Shown here one piece after another: positions 1-6,217 of a DNA stretch of 12,284 nt. The translations under genes were made by a program, and so were the position numbers. The stretch's first letter is position 1. Every line of letters begins with the position of its first letter. The notes under the pieces are model-generated. The model ran no database searches. It worked only from the letters and a program-made list of their open reading frames with translations, and was not told the DNA's origin. Origin of the DNA: Nitrososphaerota archaeon (GTDB taxonomy: Archaea > Thermoproteota > Nitrososphaeria > Nitrososphaerales > CADDZS01); NCBI GenBank assembly GCA_013288145.1, contig JABDCJ010000066.1:1-12284 (forward strand), written 5' to 3'.

Positions 1-184
1 TTTCAAAATAAGGTCCACTTTGCCAGGGATAAAATCCAACCGCTTTAACGTATTACTTGGGGTCTCTCACATGCGTCCAATTTTTTAGGAATTGGCCGAG
101 TTAGCATTGGGCTTTAAAGTCGATCTTCCAATTCTCTTTAATGCTCGTCGCTTGTCCCTGCCCACCAACACGAGCGCTGCAGTA

Positions 185-1837
185 ATGTATGCTGACATTA
201 TCCTGACAAACGGACAGGTTCACACCTTTGACAAATCCGATTCAAGAGTAGAAGCTGTCGCGATCCAACGCGACTTGATAATTGCTGTTGGAAAAAAGGA
301 AGAGATCTCATCCCTGGCGGGACCCAATACCAGAATAATCGACCTCCGCGGCAGGCTTGTAACACCCGGACTGATCGATTCACATATCCATGTTGCCAGT
401 GCCGGGCCCTACGACAGGTACGCTCTAAAACTGGATTACTCGAAGGTAGGATCCATCACCGAAATAGTAGAGGCCGTAAAACAGAGAGTTGAATCGTCCT
501 CGTTGAGCGAGTGGATAAAAGGTGTTGGCTGGGACGAGTCGCTTCTTTCGGAAAACAGGTACATTACCCGCTGGGATCTCGATCCTGTTTCGCCAAAGAA
601 TCCTGTCGTGTTAACCCACACGAGTGGGCACTTTGTTGCAGTAAACAGCGCGGCTCTAGGCGCCGCAGGGATAACTCGGGATACATCCCAACCTGAAGGC
701 GGAACAATCGTTAAGGACGAAACCACTGGAGAGCCCACCGGCGTCCTGAAAGAACTGGCGATAAGCCTGGTAGAAAAGCACAGTCCACATTGGACCCAAA
801 ATCAGCTGGAGGAGGGTATAAAGTACCTCAGCCAGGAGCTCGTAAAGGTAGGCATTACATCGATAAAGGATGGCTGCACGCTGGAGGGTCTTGAGCGGGA
901 GACCGCTTCTGCATACAGCTTGCTTGCAAAACGCAGGGAGCTCAAGGTTAGGGCGTATATGCTTTGGCAGGTAAAGGATGCGAAGGAGATTGACGAGATA
1001 GAAGAATACCTACCATTACAAGTTGGAGACCGATTCAGGCTGGGAGGGATCAAAATCTTCATGGACGGCAGCCTGATGGGCAGGACAGCTTGGTGCTACG
1101 ATGAGTTTCTCGATCCAGGCAAAGAAGGAGGGGTGGACAGGGGAAACAGAGGATACCCCGTCATCTCCACAACTGAATATGAAAAAATAGTTGGAAAAGC
1201 TAGAAGGCTTGGATATCAGGTCTGCACACATGCCATTGGGGACAAGGCTATCGATACTGTGCTGGACACGTACGAAAAAGCCGTAAGTCTCGGGGGCGAA
1301 AACAAAGACTGCGCTTACACTGTGATCCACTCGATCTTAGCGACAAAGGAAGCGATTGGAAGGATGAAGAAATTGGGAGTTTGTGTCGAGACGCAATCAA
1401 GCTTCCTCTATTTCCTAAGCACCGCGTATGCAAGGGCCGTGCAGCCAGGAATGTTGTCACGAATGATTCCTTTGAAGAGTTTGATCGATGAAGGGGTAAT
1501 CGTAGGAAATGGTTCTGACTATTTCGTCGCTCCTTTTGCTCCGGTATACGGGATCTGGGCAGCTTGTACGAGAAAGAGCTTAGCCGGTGAAGAGATTTCC
1601 GGGCTGCTCGGGAAAAATGAATGCTTAACCGTGCATGATGCGCTCCGTACGTACACCTCTCTGGGTGCAAAGTGTCTTCTCTTACGCGGTAAGATTGGCT
1701 CTATCGAAAAAGGAAAGCTTGCAGACTTGGTCGTGTGGGCAGACAACTTATGCACAATCCCAGTTGAAGAGGTCAAGGACGGGAAGGTGGCAATAACGAT
1801 CGTCGGAGGGGAAGTTGTCTATGAAGATTCGGGGTAG
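185..1837 (+). CDS. Metal-dependent amidohydrolase, YtcJ-like
   Basis: Predicted cytosolic hydrolase of the amidohydrolase-3 family (YtcJ / N-substituted formamide deformylase group). These enzymes cleave C-N bonds with a metal-bound water; the substrate cannot be told from sequence. Numbered from the ATG at 185 (550 residues): N-terminal small beta domain, metal-binding HIH at 67-69 in the motif GLIDSHIHV, KIFMDGS at 290-296, HAIGD at 349-353, a likely further ligand H382, GSD at 443-445 as the catalytic Asp region, and the closing motif SIEKGKLADLVVW. Length is normal for the family. Start is uncertain: a TTG at 92 would add 31 residues that do not resemble the family. TATA-like TTTAA (44-48) would suit TTG 92, while TTTAAT (137-142) would suit ATG 185. 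A T5 run at 1852-1856 follows the stop. No partner gene lies beside it. The family call is firm; the specificity is unknown. Confidence 0.93.
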   Translation: MYADIILTNGQVHTFDKSDSRVEAVAIQRDLIIAVGKKEEISSLAGPNTRIIDLRGRLVTPGLIDSHIHVASAGPYDRYALKLDYSKVGSITEIVEAVKQRVESSSLSEWIKGVGWDESLLSENRYITRWDLDPVSPKNPVVLTHTSGHFVAVNSAALGAAGITRDTSQPEGGTIVKDETTGEPTGVLKELAISLVEKHSPHWTQNQLEEGIKYLSQELVKVGITSIKDGCTLEGLERETASAYSLLAKRRELKVRAYMLWQVKDAKEIDEIEEYLPLQVGDRFRLGGIKIFMDGSLMGRTAWCYDEFLDPGKEGGVDRGNRGYPVISTTEYEKIVGKARRLGYQVCTHAIGDKAIDTVLDTYEKAVSLGGENKDCAYTVIHSILATKEAIGRMKKLGVCVETQSSFLYFLSTAYARAVQPGMLSRMIPLKSLIDEGVIVGNGSDYFVAPFAPVYGIWAACTRKSLAGEEISGLLGKNECLTVHDALRTYTSLGAKCLLLRGKIGSIEKGKLADLVVWADNLCTIPVEEVKDGKVAITIVGGEVVYEDSG

Positions 1838-1844
1838 TTTGTAG

Positions 1845-2063
1845 CCAATAGTTTTTGTAGTTGCTTTAAAACCGACCCCCCTATGATGAATCCATCCGGG
1901 AGCGTGCGAAAAGTAATTTCATTGTTGTGGATTCATTGAAGGGTTTCATTTCTTTATTATTTCATTTTCGGCGCGATCGCGCAGGGGTACATTTCCGCGT
2001 ACAGAAGAGCTTGAAACGAACTCTGTTTATCTTGTTAATTGCCTTAAACCGGCTATCATTTGG
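1845..2063. repeat. Dispersed structured intergenic element, copy A
   Basis: Non-coding element lying between the stop of the amidohydrolase and the stop of the minus-strand asparagine synthetase, also present at 8744-8996. The 5' block (1845-1883) matches copy B at 36 of 39 positions by hand count and contains a TATA-like CTTTAAAA (1864-1871) and the string CCGACCCCCCTA. The middle (1884-1952) does not match copy B and carries a 9-bp inverted repeat, ATGAATCCA (1886-1894) with TGGATTCAT (1928-1936). The 3' block (1953-2047) aligns without gaps at about 77 of 95 positions. It holds a perfect 12-bp palindrome GCGCGATCGCGC (1971-1982) and a hairpin AGAGCT/AACTCT (2006-2011 and 2019-2024) around a 7-nt loop. 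Weak similarity continues to about 2063. It may be a small RNA with its own promoter, a 3'-UTR element of the minus-strand gene, or a MITE-like repeat; the sequence does not decide. Confidence 0.8.
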
Positions 2064-2078
2064 CTCGAAGCGGAATCT

Positions 2079-3071
2079 TCAAAGCTGGTATACTACGCCA
2101 GGTATTTTGGGAAATGGCGAGGATTCTCCTATATGCTTGGCTCCAACTATCCAGCTGACCAGCCGCTCAACTCCGATTCCGCCACCGGCTGACTGCTTTA
2201 TCCTCTTTTGCTTCGCAAGCTTTAGGAGCAGTGTATAATTCTCCGCGTTAACTCCATCTCTTTTGATCTTGCTCGCGATCTTCGAATACTCCCACTCTCT
2301 CTTCGCCCCGGAAAGTATCTCACCGTACTTTGGAACGAATAGATCATAGTTATCCCAGGAGCCCGTTCGCGGATCCTGAAAGTCGTAAAACTCTCTCGGA
2401 ATGTTCGTAACCCAGACCGGCTCCGTTATCTCGGACGCGAGTTTCTTCTCCCAATCCGTACCATTCTCGGCTTTGAGTTTCTCGCTGTCGTAGATCTTGA
2501 AGGGAGTGCCTGGAACCTTTAGTGTAGAGTAAGTTCCAAGAGCAGAGAGCTCTTTTTTTGCATTCTCTCTTAGATTTGCAAGTAATCCATTGATCCACCC
2601 CTCCACGAAATGGAAAACTTCTCTCGATGAAGCTCCGCTGATTTCAAAATCGAGCTGGGTAAACTCGTATGCGTGCCAGCCGGTTGCCTGCCTTTCTTTT
2701 TTCTCGATCCGCACATTCGGCGAGAGAACAAACAACCTCGGAAATGCTAGTGAGCTTGCAAACATCTTGTGAATGATCATGCTTGCAGTCGTTCTAACCG
2801 TCTCGCCGTAGATTTCAACTTCGATCCTTTTCTCAATGGATGCTCCCGGATCAGGCCACAACGGGTCAGTCATCTTTGAAAAAACTACTGGAAGCAGCCA
2901 CTCGAAATCCTCGCTGACGAGCGTACTAGTCAGATAACTGAGGGATTTCGTCATTATTTTTGCAATCAGTTTCTTTCTTTTCAGATCTTCTTCTGATAGT
3001 GCGTCAAGTGATTTTGGAATCGCAAGGGCTTTCTGTGCGGCCAAGTTAGAAAACGACTTGCACCATTTCAA
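2079..3071 (-). CDS. Archaeal asparagine synthetase (AsnRS/AspRS-like catalytic core)
   Basis: Predicted cytosolic ATP-dependent asparagine synthetase of the archaeal type, a paralogue of asparaginyl/aspartyl-tRNA synthetase without the anticodon-binding domain; it makes asparagine from aspartate and ammonia. Of 330 residues, the first ~60 are helical and less conserved. Class II motif 2 is seen at about 118-143: R121, E123, then EFTQ (136-139), D141 and E143. The stretch YDLFVPKYGEILSGAKRE (242-259) matches the late active-site segment of AsnRS-like proteins, and motif 3 GGGIGVERL lies at 296-304. The lack of an N-terminal OB-fold argues against a true tRNA synthetase. The ATG start follows a stop codon shortly upstream; TATA-like sequences lie at about 3083-3114. 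It is last of three co-directional genes, 62 bp after the transporter, and its stop is about 15 bp from repeat copy A. Confidence 0.88.
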   Translation of the reverse strand: MKWCKSFSNLAAQKALAIPKSLDALSEEDLKRKKLIAKIMTKSLSYLTSTLVSEDFEWLLPVVFSKMTDPLWPDPGASIEKRIEVEIYGETVRTTASMIIHKMFASSLAFPRLFVLSPNVRIEKKERQATGWHAYEFTQLDFEISGASSREVFHFVEGWINGLLANLRENAKKELSALGTYSTLKVPGTPFKIYDSEKLKAENGTDWEKKLASEITEPVWVTNIPREFYDFQDPRTGSWDNYDLFVPKYGEILSGAKREWEYSKIASKIKRDGVNAENYTLLLKLAKQKRIKQSAGGGIGVERLVSWIVGAKHIGESSPFPKIPGVVYQL

Positions 3072-3133
3072 AAAATCATGATTCTAAAGCATATCGCGAG
3101 AGAGTGAAAAATTTAGTCTGCCTAATATTGAAT

Positions 3134-4081
3134 CTAGTTTGTGGTCTTCTCTTCTCCGGATTCCTTTCGAGCAGTCGTACCAACATCACCTGTCGGCTTT
3201 GAAGCAGTCAGGATGACTGCAAGTAGAATGATACCTCCACCCAGATACTGAAGAGGACCCAGAACGTTTCCAAGAAAAACATAGGCTGCAATCGATGCTG
3301 CAATAGGCTCCAACGAAGTCACGACGCCGATCTCAGTTGCCGGAAGATGTCTGAGACCGGAAAGGTACAGTCCATACGCAAGTATAGTCCCGAATATGGT
3401 TACGAACGAAACAAGAGCCAAGATGGAAATCTGCGAGTCAACAATAACGGGTAATTTGTACTGTGACAGGGATAACACTCCCAGTGGAGAAATCACGAAT
3501 GCTCCAGTTACAAATCCCCAGGTCAGCAGCCACCAAGGTCCCTTCTCCTTCACGAACTTGCGCGAGGCAAGCGAATAGTAAGCCCCAGAAGCCGCAGCGA
3601 GAAGCCCGGAAACGAGACCGATGGGCGTGATGAGAATTTGAAAACCGCTTCCTGAGAAGACGCCGATCAGCAGGAGCGTTCCAACGGCTGCAAATGCGAG
3701 AATTAGGCTCCATCTCTTCGTCCAGTGGAGAGATCCCGTCAGCGCCTCGTACGCCGCAACCATTGGTAAAAACAGGAACTGGAGCAGCGTTGCAGTGGGC
3801 GCGTTCGTATACTGTATAGCCAAGAGATAGAAAACTTGAGATCCCACGAAACCAAAAACTGCGATCGCAAGTAGCCGGAGGAAAACAGATCTTGATTCCG
3901 GCAGCTTGGGGCGAAGAACGATTAGCAAGATTAGCCCCGAGACTGACATCCGTATTAGTGCAAGTCCCAAAGCGGGAAAGTGATAGATCTCGAAAAGAGC
4001 TTGGGATGCTGTACCGGAAAGTCCCCAGAATAGCGTCCCCGTTACTGTACCGAGCAGAGCGGACTTGCTACTCGAAGGCAA
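3134..4081 (-). CDS. EamA/DMT-family membrane transporter
   Basis: Integral membrane protein of 315 residues with about ten hydrophobic helices arranged as two five-helix EamA repeats, the usual size and layout of drug/metabolite transporters (RhaT/RarD-like exporters). The second repeat ends in the typical ATEIGVVTSLEPIAAS segment followed by two closing helices. The C-terminal tail of about 25 residues is polar and charged. Substrate unknown; many members export amino acids or other metabolites, so linkage with the asparagine synthetase downstream is suggestive only. The start is TTG, because the in-frame codons just upstream are a stop and ATC. It lies 33 bp after the PNPOx-like gene and 62 bp before the synthetase, so co-transcription is possible. 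Confidence 0.92.
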   Translation of the reverse strand: MPSSSKSALLGTVTGTLFWGLSGTASQALFEIYHFPALGLALIRMSVSGLILLIVLRPKLPESRSVFLRLLAIAVFGFVGSQVFYLLAIQYTNAPTATLLQFLFLPMVAAYEALTGSLHWTKRWSLILAFAAVGTLLLIGVFSGSGFQILITPIGLVSGLLAAASGAYYSLASRKFVKEKGPWWLLTWGFVTGAFVISPLGVLSLSQYKLPVIVDSQISILALVSFVTIFGTILAYGLYLSGLRHLPATEIGVVTSLEPIAASIAAYVFLGNVLGPLQYLGGGIILLAVILTASKPTGDVGTTARKESGEEKTTN

Positions 4082-4114
4082 GATCTAACGATCTCGAGGA
4101 AACCAATGTAGCTG

Positions 4115-4597
4115 TTATCGCTTTGAGGGACTCGGATCATCAGAAATCTTCCATGATCGCACGTTAGATTTTCCACCGGCATAATCGTTGGTCATGCATC
4201 TAGCTATTTTGAACTCAAATAGTTTGTAGCGTTCGGCTGGAGTATACGGACAAGCAGCTGCCGCGTCACTTCTGCTCGCCGAATCTGAAACAAGAAATGC
4301 ATCTCCGGTTATCTCAAACTCGCCATTGGTCCCGTCCATATCCGCGACTTGTGAATGCATTGCATATCTTCCGTTTCTCTGAATATCCTTCCCCTTCGGC
4401 GATGTCGCTTCCATAAATGCGAATAGCCGCCCTGAACCGACGAACGGCGTGAATGGATGAACTCTAGGATATCCGCCAGGCCTGATCGTCGCCAGGTACA
4501 TTACCTTGTATCGAAGCCGTTCTTCACCGAAGCTGGCCATTTCTGGTTGGATCTTTGCGAATTCCTGCCAGCTCAGCAATTTGATTCCCTCTAGCAA
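4115..4597 (-). CDS. PNPOx-like flavin/F420-binding split-barrel protein
   Basis: A 160-residue protein of the pyridoxamine-5'-phosphate-oxidase-like split beta-barrel superfamily, whose members bind FMN or F420 and mostly act as small redox enzymes. Seen here: the first barrel strands YLATIRPGGYPRVHPFTPFV (34-53), then SPKGKDIQRNGRYAMHS (66-82), the usual cofactor-phosphate-contacting and helix region, and a strand pair with GEFEITGDA. True vitamin B6 oxidation is unlikely; a general oxidoreductase role is more probable. The predicted start is TTG. A TATA-like CTTATAA (4618-4624, minus strand) lies about 25 nt upstream, which fits leaderless transcription from this codon. It leads a three-gene minus-strand run with the EamA transporter and the asparagine synthetase. 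Confidence 0.88.
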   Translation of the reverse strand: MLEGIKLLSWQEFAKIQPEMASFGEERLRYKVMYLATIRPGGYPRVHPFTPFVGSGRLFAFMEATSPKGKDIQRNGRYAMHSQVADMDGTNGEFEITGDAFLVSDSASRSDAAAACPYTPAERYKLFEFKIARCMTNDYAGGKSNVRSWKISDDPSPSKR

Positions 4598-4697
4598 GTC
4601 TCGAATCTTTTCGGTTGTTATAAGTTGCTTTTGTCGGTGCCATCTCGACTTCGCTTAAATCAACGAAGTAGAGGGCTGTTGCGAATGGGAGTCTAGG
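4598..4697. promoter_or_regulatory. Divergent promoter region with dyad around a TATA box
   Basis: This 100-bp gap separates two divergent genes. On the minus strand CTTATAA (4618-4624) lies about 25 nt from the TTG of the PNPOx-like gene. On the plus strand TTAAAT (4655-4660) lies about 40 nt before the TTG at 4698. The plus-strand box is framed by an inverted repeat, ACTTCG (4648-4653) and CGAAGT (4664-4669), separated by 10 bp. That is a possible operator able to block TBP or TFB binding. Assignment is by pattern only. Confidence 0.45.
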
Positions 4698-5075
4698 TTG
4701 GAAGACATTACCGTGTCGCTTCAACGGACAATTTCCGAAGCGAGCTCCAAGGTCAAAGTTCCTACTGAGTTTGCCTCGATTCAGATTCCAAAGGGAGAAT
4801 ATTTCATCCAGCTGCTGACGATCCCCAAGAATGGACGAATACTCCTCTTCTCGCAGGACAAAGTCCGGCTCCTATTTTCCGGAAAGCGAAACAGACCCAT
4901 GTTTGTTTTGGAAGAAAATTCGACTCTCGTACTGCGAGAGAAGCTAGAAATCTACTACAATACAAACAATGTTCAGGAAGTTTCAAAGTTAATGGTTAGG
5001 GCTGCCAAGACGAGCCGCATTGACGTCTCCAAAGACGTAAAAATTTCCCTCTTTTCGATGAAACAACCCGAGTAA
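4698..5075 (+). CDS. Small beta-rich hypothetical protein
   Basis: 125 residues, function not recognised. After an N-terminal helical stretch, the protein is a run of short beta-strand-like segments. The order IPKGEYF, LLTIPKNGRILLFSQ, VRLLF, MFVLEENSTLVL, LEIYY, LMVRAAKTSRIDVS, VKISL resembles the rungs of a right-handed beta-helix (pectate-lyase-like fold), but at this length only three or four rungs are possible. There is no signal peptide, cysteine or obvious catalytic motif. The start is TTG: no ATG lies between it and the upstream stop at 4668-4670. The TATA-like TTAAAT at 4655-4660 leaves a leader of about 16 nt. A T5 run at 5083-5087 directly after the stop is a likely terminator. The gene call is fairly good; the fold is a guess. 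Confidence 0.68.
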   Translation: MEDITVSLQRTISEASSKVKVPTEFASIQIPKGEYFIQLLTIPKNGRILLFSQDKVRLLFSGKRNRPMFVLEENSTLVLREKLEIYYNTNNVQEVSKLMVRAAKTSRIDVSKDVKISLFSMKQPE

Positions 5076-5082
5076 GCACCAA

Positions 5083-5087
5083 TTTTT
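5083..5087 (+). terminator. T5 run after the small beta-rich gene
   Basis: Five T residues begin 8 nt after the stop codon at 5073-5075. The context CCAATTTTTGTAG resembles the T-run context after the amidohydrolase and at the left edge of the structured repeats. Archaeal termination at short T-runs is established; use of this one is inferred. Confidence 0.4.
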
Positions 5088-5145
5088 GTAGACGAGCATT
5101 TCGGAATGTTTTTCTTTCCGGGTATTAAGTCGGGTTTGAAACCTA

Positions 5146-5376
5146 TTGAAAACGATAGTAAAAGAAAGCGTACCGCTGCACATCCCGAAAGATATCTGGC
5201 AACCACTGGTTGAAATCAGAGCGCAACTAGACGCTTCATGTCCCGGAGCGCCAACCCCGATCGAGGAAGCTCTAAGGGAGATCATTAATCATTACAAGCA
5301 CTGCACCTCAACCCAAGACGAACTCGAAGCGTTCTGCGAAAAAGCGCAAGCCTGGAAGCGAAAGACAATTCAATAG
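5146..5376 (+). CDS. Small ribbon-helix-helix-like protein
   Basis: 76 residues with a layout resembling ribbon-helix-helix (CopG/Arc) DNA-binding proteins: a short strand SVPLHIPK (8-15), a first helix DIWQPLVEIRAQLDA (16-30), a turn rich in Pro/Gly (SCPGAPT), and a second helix PIEEALREIINHY (38-50). A charged helical C-terminus with C53 and C64 follows. If the fold is right it would dimerise and bind DNA. The start is TTG, since TGA-AAC-CTA precedes it, and TATA-like TATTAA (5123-5128) lies about 22 nt upstream, which suits a leaderless transcript. It sits 36 bp before msrB in the same direction, so it may regulate that gene, but nothing in the sequence proves this. It could instead be an unrelated small helical protein. 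Confidence 0.62.
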   Translation: MKTIVKESVPLHIPKDIWQPLVEIRAQLDASCPGAPTPIEEALREIINHYKHCTSTQDELEAFCEKAQAWKRKTIQ

Positions 5377-5412
5377 GTACTAACCACTGTACAGCTTCGT
5401 GATTTCTAGACT

Positions 5413-5775
5413 TTGAACCAACTAACAAAGGAAGAAGAACGCGTCATCGTCAGAAAGGGAACCGAACCGCCTTTCACCGGCGAATACGAGACAAACTTTG
5501 AAGCAGGCACGTACATTTGCAGGAGGTGCGATTCGCCGCTTTACAGATCTGAGGATAAATTCGACGCCCAGTGCGGCTGGCCGAGCTTCGATGACGAAAT
5601 CCACGGCACAGTCAAAAGACTTCCCGACCCGGACGGGGAGCGAGTAGAGATAGAGTGCGTAAAATGCGGAGCTCACCTGGGTCACGTGTTTGAAGGCGAG
5701 GGCTTTACGCCAAAAGACACGCGCCATTGCGTAAACTCGATTTCTATGAAATTTATTCCGGCCAAGCCCAAATAG
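5413..5775 (+). CDS. msrB: Peptide methionine-R-sulfoxide reductase MsrB
   Basis: Cytosolic repair enzyme that reduces methionine-R-sulfoxide in proteins, normally recharged by thioredoxin. All family hallmarks are present in 120 residues: GTEPPFTGEY near the N-terminus, two zinc-binding CxxC pairs (C36/C39 and C82/C85), CGWPSF with C54 as likely recycling cysteine, HVFEGEGF, and the catalytic C106 in RHCVNSISMKF. It is slightly shorter than E. coli MsrB (137 residues), the difference lying in the N-terminus. TTG is the only possible N-terminal start, because the codons before it are TAG-ACT. It lies 36 bp after the ribbon-helix-helix-like gene and 54 bp before the cupin, so the three may form an operon. 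Confidence 0.96.
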   Translation: MNQLTKEEERVIVRKGTEPPFTGEYETNFEAGTYICRRCDSPLYRSEDKFDAQCGWPSFDDEIHGTVKRLPDPDGERVEIECVKCGAHLGHVFEGEGFTPKDTRHCVNSISMKFIPAKPK

Positions 5776-5829
5776 AAATTCTCTTTTACGTGCCTAGAAT
5801 CCACTTCCTTGTTTACCGGAGAAAGGAAA

Positions 5830-6105
5830 ATGGTTCAATCGAAGACCCTACTTGAAAATGATAAAGTGAAGATAGTTGAGATGAGGATTGCACCGGGCGA
5901 GTTAATGCCGATGCATACTCACGGCAGGTACATTGCGTACACCATGAACCCTGCAAAGGTGAGGTTCACACTGCCCGACGGTACTACGAGCGAGCAAGAG
6001 TTCCAAAAAGGAGTCGTAAGGTACGCCGAACCCGGCGTGACCCATTCGATTGAGAACATCGGCTCGACTGATGTCATCAACCTGGACATTGAATTGAAAG
6101 ATTGA
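5830..6105 (+). CDS. Small single-domain cupin protein
   Basis: 91-residue cupin, a compact beta-barrel likely to bind a metal through H29 and H31 (MPMHTHGRY) and H72 (GVTHSIEN). The usual Glu of motif 1 is not evident. The pattern HGRY.AYTM followed by a strand-rich centre is typical of small cytosolic cupins, some of which act on cysteine or small thiols; no specific reaction can be assigned. The ATG at 5830 is preferred because GGAGAAAGG (5818-5826), a good Shine-Dalgarno site, lies just upstream. A TTG at 5809 would add seven residues and suits TATA-like TTTTACG (5784-5790) as a leaderless start. The stop is only 4 bp from the stop of the convergent 35-residue membrane peptide. Confidence 0.88.
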   Translation: MVQSKTLLENDKVKIVEMRIAPGELMPMHTHGRYIAYTMNPAKVRFTLPDGTTSEQEFQKGVVRYAEPGVTHSIENIGSTDVINLDIELKD

Positions 6106-6109
6106 TGAT

Positions 6110-6217
6110 TCAGCCGGCGATCTGAAGCATCTGGTATAGCACCAAAATCGCGATCGCGCAAGCGATCACAAAGAACCCTATCGACACCAGTCTCCAGATC
6201 AGCTCTCCTCTTTTCAT
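6110..6217 (-). CDS. 35-residue single-helix membrane peptide
   Basis: Short ORF whose ATG overlaps the stop of the upstream di-haem membrane gene as ATGA (6214-6217), the classic sign of translational coupling. The peptide begins with the charged MKRGELIWR, then has one strongly hydrophobic helix (about residues 10-30) and a short tail QIAG. By the positive-inside rule the N-terminus would stay in the cytosol. Its position suggests a small accessory subunit of the haem protein, comparable in concept with CydX- or CcoQ-like mini-subunits, although no homology to those is claimed. The alternating GCG-ATC codons give it a GCGATCGCGC string resembling the palindrome in the structured repeats, probably by chance. 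Confidence 0.6.
   Translation of the reverse strand: MKRGELIWRLVSIGFFVIACAIAILVLYQMLQIAG

Noticed and set aside
1016..1670. Minus-strand frames of 104 and 140 codons inside the amidohydrolase
   Set aside because: Shadow frames of a well-supported gene; the translations are Ser/Arg-rich without family patterns.
1883..1936. C/D-box guide RNA in repeat copy A (ATGATGA resembling a C box)
   Set aside because: No CTGA D box stands at a matching distance, and copy B has TGATGA and CTGA only 5 nt apart, so the layout fails.
6145..6160. Third copy of the GCGATCGCGC palindrome
   Set aside because: It falls inside the 35-residue membrane peptide as Ala-Ile-Ala codons, and no other repeat block flanks it.
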